DNA of 19,236 nt from DAIDAN01 sp049303335 (GCA_049303335.1 JBAQNA010000039.1:1-19236), one strand, 5' to 3'. Positions 7,996 through 14,150 are shown, counted from the stretch's first letter. Numbers and translations are program-made. Notes: generated by a model not told the origin, from the letters alone.

Positions 7996-8100
7996 CTATG
8001 CAGAAATCCGCAATATGGAATAAAACAAAACAGGAACGCCAATATTGGTTCCTATCAGAATCGCCGAAAAAGCCGCTCTGATTGTGGAAACCCGTTTCAT
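7996..8100 (-). CDS. Possible 34-residue membrane peptide
   Basis: A short ATG-to-TAG frame between prefoldin alpha and the HD gene, on the same strand and 24 nt after the prefoldin stop. It encodes a basic N-terminus (MKRVSTIR) followed by a hydrophobic stretch (AAFSAILIGTNIGVPVLFYS) that could form one transmembrane helix, then LRISA. No good ribosome binding site is seen. It is too short for SecE/Sec61-gamma and I recognise no family. The hydrophobic pattern and co-orientation support a real gene, but chance cannot be excluded for 34 codons. Confidence 0.35.
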   Translation of the reverse strand: MKRVSTIRAAFSAILIGTNIGVPVLFYSILRISA

Positions 8101-8117
8101 ATTGATAGGATTTCTGC
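8000..8117. repeat. Nested inverted repeats between prefoldin and HD genes
   Basis: GCAGAAATCC (8000-8009) pairs with GGATTTCTGC (8108-8117); inside, TCCTATCA (8051-8058) pairs with TGATAGGA (8103-8110), and CCAATATTGG (8039-8048) is self-complementary. The repeats frame and overlap the 34-residue ORF. They may form RNA structure or be a small mobile-element relic; no target duplication was identified. Confidence 0.35.
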
Positions 8118-8124
8118 AGAGCAA

Positions 8125-8604
8125 TTATCTCCTTGCCTCGGACTGCAGCATATGAAGCTCGTTCTCCATATGCGCAAACTGCATCCCGAGCTCCTGAATC
8201 GCAGACTTGGCTTCCGCAGCCCGTTCGTCAAGGAATTTGAGCGCGTCCTCCGGCGACTTTTTTATCGCTATTCCGCCGCCCACGCCGACAAGAACCTTTT
8301 CCGTGTCCGAGACCTTTCCGGCGACGAAGTTCCCGCTTCCGATCGGCATGAGTATCTCGCTCCCACCCTTGACCGACTTCATTTCGCCTATGGTCTGCTT
8401 CGTCTCCTCGAACTCCTGCAGCCTTGCGGAAAGCGCGCGCTGCCTCTCATGGATGACCTGCATATTCGCCTGCAATATCTGGAACTGCATCGACCTTCTC
8501 TGCATGTCCTCCTCGATTTCCTCCGGGCTTTTTCCCACGGGAACTTTTATGTCGCCTGCGGGTTTTTCGTCCCTTGTTTTTTCTTTCGGCATAAGAATCA
8601 TCAT
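8125..8604 (-). CDS. pfdA: Prefoldin alpha subunit
   Basis: Prefoldin is a hexamer of two alpha and four beta subunits whose coiled-coil tentacles hold unfolded proteins for the chaperonin. The sequence shows two long heptad helices (about residues 28-75, EEDMQRRSMQFQILQANMQV onward, and 118-158, LKFLDERAAEAKSAIQEL onward) separated by the glycine-rich beta-hairpin region SEILMPIGSGNFVAGKV and VLVGVGGG typical of the alpha subunit. The first 25 residues are a charged extension. The frame opens MMILMPKEK; starts at 8604, 8601 and 8592 are all possible, and a TATA-like box 29 nt upstream favours 8604. It lies downstream of aIF6, as in many archaea. Confidence 0.93.
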   Translation of the reverse strand: MMILMPKEKTRDEKPAGDIKVPVGKSPEEIEEDMQRRSMQFQILQANMQVIHERQRALSARLQEFEETKQTIGEMKSVKGGSEILMPIGSGNFVAGKVSDTEKVLVGVGGGIAIKKSPEDALKFLDERAAEAKSAIQELGMQFAHMENELHMLQSEARR

Positions 8605-8623
8605 AATCTTTATTGTTATGTTT

Positions 8624-8633
8624 TTATTTATTT
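8624..8633 (-). promoter_or_regulatory. TATA-like box for prefoldin alpha
   Basis: The minus strand reads AAATAAATAA, with its upstream edge 29 nt before the ATG at 8604. A second AT-rich site (TATATAAAAG, about 8647-8656) lies farther upstream at the aIF6 stop. Confidence 0.45.
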
Positions 8634-8656
8634 GTTGTATTTTCGTCTTTTATATA

Positions 8657-9307
8657 TCAGCCGAACACCTCGTCAATCCTCTGGAGCTCCGGACCGGAAG
8701 CTTCCTCGGAAACCACGATGCCGCTGCCGTTCGCGATTATTCCCGCTTTCACGAAAGGCGAGCCGCCGATGCTTCCGATATCGGTTTTCACCTTCAGCAA
8801 TTCCTCTATCCCTTTCAGCTCATCCTCGCCCGCGTCCCTGTGGCAGAGACAGCCCTTGTTTGTCGCAACCGCGGCGGAGCCGACAATATGAAGCCCTGCA
8901 ACCTTTCCGACCGCGGTTTCGCAGTCCAGCGCCTCGGCTATATCCTTCCCGAATTTTTTCAGCATCGACGAGATTATGCAGCCCTTGTCGTTGCATACCA
9001 CAAGGTTTCCGATTGCCGTCGCCTTTGCCTTGATTACAAGAACGTTTATCCCGAGCGCTTTTTTTATTTCCTTTACTTCGCGCGCATCGGCTATCTTCGA
9101 GACGAGAATCCCGTTCGAGTTTCCCGCCGCGAAAATCCCCGCAAGCTCGGTTCCCGCCATCTGCGCCGCGGAAATTTTTACCTTTAAATACTCTTCCATC
9201 TTCTGCCTGTGCTTCGGAAGGTTTCCGAGAAGGCAGTAGCCGTCGGAAGCGAAGCCGTACAGGCCGATGTTCGGGTCCCCGTTGAAGTTCGTTCGTATGA
9301 ATTTCAT
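8657..9307 (-). CDS. eif6: Translation initiation factor aIF6
   Basis: aIF6 binds the large ribosomal subunit and prevents premature joining with the small subunit; in eukaryotes the homologue also acts in 60S maturation. The 216-residue length and start MKFIRTNFNGDPNIGLYGFA are typical. The fivefold repeated fold shows in recurring segments: LAGIFAAGNSNGILVS, NLVVCNDKGCIIS, VAGLHIVGSAAVATNKGCLCH and FVKAGIIANGSGIVVSEEASG, each with a hydrophobic strand ending in a small-residue turn. The ATG at 9307 lies 29 nt after a TTTAAAA box and has no ribosome binding site, so the message is probably leaderless. The ribosomal protein genes that often accompany aIF6 in archaea (L31e, LX) are absent on either side. 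Confidence 0.96.
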   Translation of the reverse strand: MKFIRTNFNGDPNIGLYGFASDGYCLLGNLPKHRQKMEEYLKVKISAAQMAGTELAGIFAAGNSNGILVSKIADAREVKEIKKALGINVLVIKAKATAIGNLVVCNDKGCIISSMLKKFGKDIAEALDCETAVGKVAGLHIVGSAAVATNKGCLCHRDAGEDELKGIEELLKVKTDIGSIGGSPFVKAGIIANGSGIVVSEEASGPELQRIDEVFG

Positions 9308-9329
9308 AAGACTTCATCGTAAGGAAAGG

Positions 9330-9336
9330 TTTTAAA
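9330..9336 (-). promoter_or_regulatory. TATA-like box for aIF6
   Basis: TTTAAAA on the minus strand, upstream edge 29 nt from the ATG at 9307. Confidence 0.6.
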
Positions 9337-9352
9337 GGTTCTATTTTATTTG

Positions 9353-9368
9353 AGCTTAAATGCTTTTC
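9353..9368 (+). promoter_or_regulatory. Promoter with GAGCTTAAATGCTTTT element
   Basis: The TTAAAT core (9356-9361) begins 29 nt before the ATG at 9385. It differs from the promoter at 3491-3506 by one base over 16. Confidence 0.6.
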
Positions 9369-9384
9369 CAGAGAATGGAAAGAT

Positions 9385-9993
9385 ATGATAGAATATGCCG
9401 TTTATCCGTTTGCTGTCTCCATGTATTTTCCCGCAAAATATGTTTCATCCGTTGCAGGCTCGTATTTGCTGAAAAAGCGAAACATGATAAAAAGCACGGA
9501 TGTTGTGTGGAATGTAGGATGCGGAATGTCCGGAGTGGAAACCTTCGGAATAGGCGCGTTCGCAAAAGAATGTTATGGCATAGACCCTGACCTGTGGTTT
9601 CAGAAAAAGAAAGGCAAGTACAAATTAGTCAAAGCAGAAGTCAGAAAAATAATCGACAACCCCGATATTCCAAGACCCGACTTTGTTTTTTCAAAGGACT
9701 ATTCCGGCATTCAAAGGGATATTGAAGCTTTGTTTCAAATCGAGCCGCCGCCTTCCTTTTTTATCTCGCCATGCAATTGCAGCGGCTGCAAGAATCGCTA
9801 CTATAAGAAAGACTATCCGTTAAGCAAGAAAATGCTTGATGAAAAAGGAATAAAGACTTACGCGAAAATAAACCCAAAAAAGCCGACAAAAGAAAGCATT
9901 CTTGATATGGCGTGGCTCTCTGAAGAATACAAATATCGCTGGAAAATGTCTGACACAAGCTTGTTTATAACAAAAGATGAAAGCAGATTTTAA
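9385..9993 (+). CDS. Methyltransferase-like protein with CxCxxC motif
   Basis: Not a family I can name. Residues 40-68 (VVWNVGCGMSG then AKECYGIDPD) look like motif I and the following acidic strand end of class I SAM-dependent methyltransferases. After this the sequence departs from standard methyltransferases: no NPPY or similar motif IV is seen, and a cysteine group SPCNCSGCKNRYY (C130, C132, C135) could bind a metal. The C-terminal third is lysine- and tyrosine-rich. A methyltransferase fold is therefore likely but activity is uncertain. The ATG at 9385 has a TTAAAT box 29 nt upstream and no ribosome binding site. It is divergent from aIF6 and converges closely on the PrmC-like gene. Confidence 0.75.
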   Translation: MIEYAVYPFAVSMYFPAKYVSSVAGSYLLKKRNMIKSTDVVWNVGCGMSGVETFGIGAFAKECYGIDPDLWFQKKKGKYKLVKAEVRKIIDNPDIPRPDFVFSKDYSGIQRDIEALFQIEPPPSFFISPCNCSGCKNRYYKKDYPLSKKMLDEKGIKTYAKINPKKPTKESILDMAWLSEEYKYRWKMSDTSLFITKDESRF

Positions 9994-9998
9994 AATTA

Positions 9999-10595
9999 TT
10001 ATGAATTTTTTGCACAAACCACAAACAGCTTTTCCCACGGGATTTTCTGCTCCGCGATTATTTTCGCGACAAAGCCGCCGTCCGAGAGTTCTTTCAGGAT
10101 ATTTTCCGGATTGCTCAACGAGCTTATGACAATCAGAATTCGTCCATCATCATTCAAGTGACGCTTCGCGTTTTTTATGAACTCCGTTACAACTTCCATA
10201 TTTTTTCCGCCTGCCCAAGTCCTGCTGTCCTCGGTTTGCTCTTCCGGAAGGTAAGGTGGATTGAAAATTATCAAGCCGAATTTTCCTTTTATTTTTTCGA
10301 ACAGGTTCGACTGCGCCGCTTTTATCTTGACATTGTTCAGTTCCGCGTTCCGTTTCGCGCATTCGACGGCTGCGGGATTGACGTCGGCGGCAAGAACAGC
10401 GCAGCCGCGCTTCGCCGCGATTATTGAGAGCAAGCCCGATCCGCAGCCGATTTCAAGAACTGATTTGGTATCTTTGATTTCCAATATTTTTTCCAATTCT
10501 GCCGCAAGAAGCAGCGAGTCCTCGCGCGGCTCGTAGACGGATTCCAGAATTTCCAGCGATATGGTTTCGCCGTTCTGCATTTTGTAGTAGAACAT
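9999..10595 (-). CDS. PrmC/HemK (Mtq2)-type protein methyltransferase
   Basis: Members of this group methylate a glutamine in the GGQ loop of peptide release factors, aiding translation termination; the archaeal/eukaryotic form (Mtq2) acts on aRF1/eRF1. Seen in order, numbering from the chosen start: YEPREDSLLL (21-30), the archaeal variant of the Y-x-P-x-E-D-T substrate/SAM motif; the SAM-binding VLEIGCGSGLLS (46-57); the acidic AADVNPAA; and the catalytic NPPYLP (112-117). The frame runs to a TTG at 10619, but the ATG at 10595, preceded by a weak GTGA, gives a normal 198-residue protein and is preferred. It lies 33 nt after the gene ending at 10629, so the two are probably co-transcribed. 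Confidence 0.9.
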   Translation of the reverse strand: MFYYKMQNGETISLEILESVYEPREDSLLLAAELEKILEIKDTKSVLEIGCGSGLLSIIAAKRGCAVLAADVNPAAVECAKRNAELNNVKIKAAQSNLFEKIKGKFGLIIFNPPYLPEEQTEDSRTWAGGKNMEVVTEFIKNAKRHLNDDGRILIVISSLSNPENILKELSDGGFVAKIIAEQKIPWEKLFVVCAKNS

Positions 10596-10628
10596 AAATT
10601 TCACTTGCAGAATTTGCAAAAAGAAAAA

Positions 10629-11348
10629 TCAGCTGCAGGAGCATTTCCCGCGTTCGTAGCAATCTGCAGCCCTCGCGCTAAACTCCCCGTAAATGTCTTT
10701 CTTGTGTCCGCCGTACAATGAATCCGTTGGGCTGATGCCGCTTTCTTTCAAAATCTTTTTCATCACGCACGTCTCGTAAGGATACGCGACCACGTCTATC
10801 CCGAGATATTCCTTCAGCGCCCCGGCAAGGCCCTCAATCGCCTCCCTCCCGTATTTGTATTTTCCGCTTTTGTCAATCGCGCCCGCGTCTTTCTGCAGTT
10901 TGTGCACTATCGTCTCCTCGGCAAGGACTTCCGTCAGGCTCGGCTGCCTCATCTTGAGCCCGTATTCCTTCATAATTTTTGAGAACTCCGTGTCCTTGAG
11001 AAGTATCGGGTCGATAACAGCCTCGTCTTTCACAGGGTCGTAATAGCCGAAAACCTTTTGCACGTTAGGCACGACGAAAACATACAATTTTCCCTTTTCC
11101 TTTTTCATATATTTTTCGAATCCTATCTTTCCGGGCAGTTCCCGCAGCCTTATCTTTCTCGGGAGCGCCGGCTTTATTCCTTTTTCGGAAAGCTTTTTGT
11201 CAGCGTTGCTGTAAACAGATTTTATGCTCTCCAGAAATTTGTCCGCAACATCTGTATGCCCGCCAAAATCTATCTGCGGCATAGAAAAAGCGTCCGGACT
11301 CTGCGCATTATGATTTTTAGCTTGAGTTGCATTTCCACTTTGAACCAT
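10629..11348 (-). CDS. Hypothetical protein, possibly a degenerate zincin-like fold
   Basis: I cannot name this 239-residue protein. The first 22 residues are polar and low in complexity; a start at Met23 (MPQIDFGGHTDV) is possible. The core runs through KLYVFVVPNVQKVFGYYDP and DEAVIDPILL, then the helix LTEVLAEETIVHKLQ, then GREAIEGLAGALKEYLG. This order (strand, 'GYYDP' turn, helix with Glu/His, later Glu-containing helix) recalls small zinc peptidases with HExxH, but the first His and the Glu of that motif are not conserved, so catalysis is doubtful. Four cysteines occur near the C-terminus (in ETCVMK, DCYERGKCSCS). No signal peptide. A TATAAAG-type box lies about 37 nt upstream. It probably forms a transcript with the PrmC-like gene. 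Confidence 0.75.
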   Translation of the reverse strand: MVQSGNATQAKNHNAQSPDAFSMPQIDFGGHTDVADKFLESIKSVYSNADKKLSEKGIKPALPRKIRLRELPGKIGFEKYMKKEKGKLYVFVVPNVQKVFGYYDPVKDEAVIDPILLKDTEFSKIMKEYGLKMRQPSLTEVLAEETIVHKLQKDAGAIDKSGKYKYGREAIEGLAGALKEYLGIDVVAYPYETCVMKKILKESGISPTDSLYGGHKKDIYGEFSARAADCYERGKCSCS

Positions 11349-11427
11349 CGTATCCCTTGAGAATATCGGAACCTAATCTTTATATTGCTATGCGATTTCA
11401 GGACTTCGCTATTGTGCGTTTTGTCAA

Positions 11428-11676
11428 TTACTGTACAGTATGCTGTCCGTCTCCCGCGGATTGCTGCTCCGCGTTCTGTTGTGCGGCGGACGGGCTTGCA
11501 TTGCCGGAGGCTTTCCTCTTTGCCTCCGCCACCATTTCGCGCAGCACCGTGTCGGGCTGCATCCTTCCGCAGTCCTTGCACACGAGCGAGGAGCCGTCCT
11601 TTTCAACGTCCTCCATCCTTCCGGAAAGGCTCCACAACTCTAACTTTGAAGAGCCGCAATTGACGCATTTTGGCAT
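11428..11676 (-). CDS. Small zinc-ribbon protein, 82 residues
   Basis: The first 45 residues form a compact zinc ribbon with cysteines C4/C7 (CVNCG) and C33/C36 (CKDCG), similar in layout to the ribbons of TFIIB and RNA polymerase-associated factors. The remaining residues are a polar, Ala/Gln/Ser-rich tail, probably disordered. A transcription- or translation-associated role is plausible for this class but is not shown. The ATG at 11676 is fixed by AGGGTGA at 11683-11689 on the same strand, a strong ribosome binding site. The next gene begins 79 nt downstream with its own TATA-like site. Confidence 0.82.
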   Translation of the reverse strand: MPKCVNCGSSKLELWSLSGRMEDVEKDGSSLVCKDCGRMQPDTVLREMVAEAKRKASGNASPSAAQQNAEQQSAGDGQHTVQ

Positions 11677-11682
11677 AAAATA

Positions 11683-11689
11683 TCACCCT
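11683..11689 (-). promoter_or_regulatory. Ribosome binding site of zinc-ribbon gene
   Basis: AGGGTGA on the minus strand, 6 nt before the ATG at 11676; complementary to the 3' end consensus of archaeal 16S rRNA. Confidence 0.65.
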
Positions 11690-11774
11690 GATTCCGCATT
11701 TATTATTGTTTCATTTTTCGTTTGGAAGTATTTATAATTTGCGAGTCCTGTCAAAAACGAGCAGGAATTGACAT

Positions 11775-11780
11775 TTAAAT
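11775..11780 (+). promoter_or_regulatory. TATA-like box for the membrane protein gene
   Basis: TTAAAT begins 28 nt before the ATG at 11803; the message is probably leaderless. Confidence 0.6.
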
Positions 11781-11802
11781 AACGAATACTGTAATATGAG
11801 TT

Positions 11803-12240
11803 ATGAAAGTATTTTCTGATAAACTATGGTTGCTGCATCGTTCAAAAAATAAAAAAGTAGATGCAAATGCATTGGCAGAGAGCACTAAGATGCTTATAGA
11901 AATTAACAAAGATGAGATGAATTTCTGGACAAATGCCTATTTAGCTTCTCAAGGTGTTTTAGCTACTATATTTGCAACACTGTTGTCATTATACTTATCA
12001 TCTTATATTTTTATTTTACTAATTATTGAAATCATAATTAGTGTAATTTTTGTAATCAAAATTAATTCAATACAAGAGCTTAATAGTTCGTTAATAGAAG
12101 CCTATATGGGAATACAGACAAAAAAATCAGGCTGCACATTAATTATGTTAGAAGGAGATAATATAAAGAATCTAATAAAATTTGTAAAGCATAAATTAAG
12201 CAAATATAAAGTAAAAATAAGAGAACTGGATGAATTGTAG
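11803..12240 (+). CDS. Two-helix membrane protein, unknown function
   Basis: A 145-residue AT-rich gene. Residues 1-45 are a charged, soluble segment (DKLWLLHRSKNKKVDANALA and following). Two adjacent hydrophobic helices follow at about 46-67 (YLASQGVLATIFATLLSLYL) and 69-87 (YIFILLIIEIIISVIFVIK), joined by a very short turn so both ends should face the same side. The C-terminal 55 residues are soluble and lysine-rich. The architecture resembles small SMODS/effector-like or accessory membrane proteins only in outline; no family is claimed. The start is supported by a TTTAAAT box 28-29 nt upstream. It converges with the MGMT remnant. Low GC suggests an accessory gene. Confidence 0.75.
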   Translation: MKVFSDKLWLLHRSKNKKVDANALAESTKMLIEINKDEMNFWTNAYLASQGVLATIFATLLSLYLSSYIFILLIIEIIISVIFVIKINSIQELNSSLIEAYMGIQTKKSGCTLIMLEGDNIKNLIKFVKHKLSKYKVKIRELDEL

Positions 12241-12254
12241 ATTTTATTACATAA

Positions 12255-12473
12255 TCAAACCCTGAACAAATATTTGTCCAAATCAATTTTTTCTTCCTTG
12301 ATTTTTACGCCTTCCTTTTCCAGGAGCACAATCTTCTTTTTTATTCCAAAGGCGTATCCGCCAATCCCGCCGCCGGAGCAGACAACGCGATGGCAGGGCA
12401 CGGCTACCGGGCGCGGGTTTGAATCGAGCATTTTCAGCGCTGCGCTGCTGCCCGTTTCATACCATGTCGTCAA
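12255..12473 (-). pseudogene. Truncated methylated-DNA-cysteine methyltransferase (MGMT/Ogt) remnant
   Basis: MGMT removes alkyl groups from O6-alkylguanine onto its own cysteine. Present here: SSAALKMLDSNPRPVAV, the acceptor motif PCHRV with Cys27, SGGGIGGYAFG, and a helical C-terminus ending KYLFRV. These match the last 60-70 residues of the family. Missing: the whole N-terminal domain and the first part of the DNA-binding domain (the usual IPxGxVxTYGxIA segment); complete enzymes are about 150-170 residues. Upstream in frame, a TAG (12480-12482) comes 6 nt before the first possible start, a TTG at 12473, and no homologous sequence appears in the other frames up to the Dim1 stop codon. A 5'-deleted pseudogene is the best reading; a reduced 72-residue protein from the TTG is the alternative. 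Confidence 0.75.
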
Positions 12474-12540
12474 AAGAAGCTATGCGAAATGGGACAAATG
12501 GGAAGAGCCGGGATTTTAGCTTTTCCGTTTTTCCGGAAAT

Positions 12541-13302
12541 TCATTTCAAAAAATCGCTTATCCTTTTCAAATCCTCAAGGGTGCAGCAGAAAACGCGCTT
12601 GCTCAAAAGCTCCGCTGGAATCTTTTCAATATTCTCCGCGTCAAACTTTGAATCCTTGAGCGCGGCTCTCACCACCTTTTTTTTGTGCTGAAAAAGCTTC
12701 GCTACAGCGCCCCAGAAAAAATCGTCCGCTTCAAAAGCCCGCTCCTTTGGCGCAAGCTTCACCATCATCGAGTCCACTTTCGGCTGCGGCCTGAACTTTC
12801 CCCTGCCCACGGTTTCCAGTTTTTTCGCGGAGCAGTAATAGTTCGCCGCGACAGTCAGGCGCGAGTAATTCTTTTCGCAGGGCTTGGAAAAAAACCGGCG
12901 CGCAAACTCTTTCTGGTAAGTCAGGACTGCGGACGACCATTTGAATTTGTCAATCAAGCCAAACAATTTGAATGTTACCGGCGAAGAAATCTGGTACGGG
13001 AGGTTCGAGACGATTTTGCTGAACCGCGGAAAATCAATCTCCATCGCGTCCCCGTGAATTATCTCAACGTTGAAAATCTTTTTCTCGTCAACGATTTTTT
13101 TCAGCAATTCGACAAGATGTCCGTCCTTCTCAACCGCTATGACATTTTCCGCTTTTTCGGCAAGCAGCACCGTAAGCCTTCCGTCGCCCGCGCCGATTTC
13201 CAGCACGGTATCGTCCTTCGAGAGCTTCGCATATTCCGCCATCCTCTCCAGGGCCGCGCGGTCGTTCAGAAAGCACTGCCCCTTGCGCTTTGAAAGTTGC
13301 AT
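12541..13302 (-). CDS. rsmA: rRNA adenine dimethyltransferase Dim1/KsgA
   Basis: This enzyme dimethylates two adjacent adenines in the 3'-terminal helix of 16S rRNA during small-subunit maturation. The 253 residues show the family order: GQCFLND near the N-terminus (8-14), SAM-binding VLEIGAGDGRL (33-43), AVEKD (acidic ribose-binding position), HGDAMEIDF (83-91), and the catalytic NLPYQISSP (100-108). A helical C-terminal domain with KVDSMMVKL and HKKKVVRAAL follows, and length is normal. ATG at 13302. A TATAAAAA-like site lies 37 nt upstream in the 42-bp gap shared with the divergent DUF3800-like gene. Downstream, 67 nt separate it from the MGMT remnant. Confidence 0.95.
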   Translation of the reverse strand: MQLSKRKGQCFLNDRAALERMAEYAKLSKDDTVLEIGAGDGRLTVLLAEKAENVIAVEKDGHLVELLKKIVDEKKIFNVEIIHGDAMEIDFPRFSKIVSNLPYQISSPVTFKLFGLIDKFKWSSAVLTYQKEFARRFFSKPCEKNYSRLTVAANYYCSAKKLETVGRGKFRPQPKVDSMMVKLAPKERAFEADDFFWGAVAKLFQHKKKVVRAALKDSKFDAENIEKIPAELLSKRVFCCTLEDLKRISDFLK

Positions 13303-13315
13303 AAGAATCAGAAAC

Positions 13316-13323
13316 TATTTATT
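13316..13323 (+). promoter_or_regulatory. TATA-like box for the DUF3800-like gene
   Basis: TATTTATT begins 29 nt before the ATG at 13345. The 42-bp divergent gap must hold both promoters, so they overlap. Confidence 0.5.
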
Positions 13324-13344
13324 TCTCATTGTTTTTATAGAGTT

Positions 13345-13995
13345 ATGTTAAATGTTCCTATCCGCATAGCTATTGATATAAGCGGCGTGCCTCCTGAGAC
13401 TACCTATATAGGATTGGCAAGCTTCAATGTTTATGGCTTCAATGAATTTGAGAAACATTTTAAATTCAAATTTCCTAATCATTTTAGGTCAAGGTGGAAA
13501 GGCTCTAAATTGGATACTAACGAGCTTAGGTAAATAGTGCGATGTATGAATGACAATGGCGTTAGGATGGGTTCAATTTCCATTTCTTCCCAAGAATGGA
13601 CAAAAAGTATTATTGGATATAAAAATATTGGCAAGGGATTCATCAAAGAGAAAATAATGGGTGTTTTCTATTTTAATCTTCTGAGAAGCTTCACATTTCC
13701 AAAATCAATATATAATGGTAAATATGAAATCATTGTCTGCAATGATAATTCATTAGACATAATTAAAGTATTGGAATCATGCAAAAGGATTTCAGGCATG
13801 TATGGTCGCAACTTTGCTTTCCAGACGAGCATACAAAAATTTAGTAAAATATTGAAGTTTGCGGATTATGTTGCCGCTGCTCACAGGAAACTTCCTGAAA
13901 AAGAACTTATGGCACATAATAATTTTAAAATAATAAAAAAACGTCCTGACTCATCTGACTTTATAAAAGTCTTCGGTTCATATGTCCAAACTTGA
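13345..13995 (+). pseudogene. DUF3800-like gene interrupted by an in-frame TAA
   Basis: Two pieces in the same frame together give about 215 residues. Piece one (62 residues from the ATG) begins MLNVPIRIAIDISG then TYIGLASFNV, resembling the opening 'D-E-S-G ... G' strands of DUF3800, an RNase H-like family. A TAA at 13531-13533 stops it. Piece two continues in frame (possible GTG restart at 13537, ATG at 13546) and ends with strands around YEIIVCNDNSL and the helix LKFADYVAAAHRK, like the family's C-terminal 'ADyvAga' motif. The acidic residue after the first Asp is Ile, so the site is altered too. Best explanation: a nonsense mutation in a decaying gene. A sequencing error or two-gene expression remains possible. 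AT-rich, accessory in character; the intact promoter suggests recent loss. Confidence 0.6.
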
Positions 13996-14070
13996 AACAA
14001 AGAATGCGCGATGCGCCTCATCCCCCGTAAGCGACCTGCGCTGCAGATAAGCATCTTACAGAGTCTATTT

Positions 14071-14078
14071 GAGGTGAT
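14071..14078 (+). promoter_or_regulatory. Perfect archaeal ribosome binding site
   Basis: GAGGTGAT ends 3 nt before the ATG at 14082 and is the best 16S-complementary site in the window. Confidence 0.65.
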
Positions 14079-14081
14079 AAA

Positions 14082-14135
14082 ATGGTTTTGATTATAAGTT
14101 CTACCACTTCACCTAAAGATTATAGTTCTTTATAG
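14082..14135 (+). CDS. Possible 17-residue peptide or gene remnant
   Basis: An ATG-to-TAG frame (MVLIISSTTSPKDYSSL) placed correctly behind GAGGTGAT. No convincing TATA box is visible upstream. It may be the preserved 5' end of a lost gene, since this stretch has other broken genes, or a true small peptide. No family recognised. Confidence 0.3.
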   Translation: MVLIISSTTSPKDYSSL

Positions 14136-14150
14136 ATATATAAGCTTTAT

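Larger units (their letters stand above)
13996..14150. other. Longest gap, with a 17-codon ORF
   Basis: No RNA gene was recognised here. A short GCGC-GAT-GCGC hairpin lies near 14007-14018. The right half holds the small ORF at 14082-14135 and an AT-rich run leading to the Hjc-like stop codon. Confidence 0.4.

Noticed and set aside
7996..8100. The 34-residue ORF as SecE/Sec61-gamma, since secE often lies in this archaeal neighbourhood
   Set aside because: It is shorter than archaeal SecE (about 55-60 residues) and lacks the amphipathic helix before the membrane segment.
7387..9033. Open frame of 548 codons on the plus strand
   Set aside because: It lies antisense to the HD, prefoldin and aIF6 genes, which have clear families; its translation is rich in Arg, Ser and Phe as expected from a shadow frame.
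13531..13533. TAA as a recoded sense codon
   Set aside because: Archaeal recoding known to me affects TAG (pyrrolysine) or TGA (selenocysteine); TAA ends other genes in the window, such as 3524 and 14567, so a nonsense mutation is simpler.
14000..14075. Possible small structured RNA or tRNA in the GC-richer gap
   Set aside because: No cloverleaf, T-loop or box C/D motifs could be found; only one short hairpin is visible.
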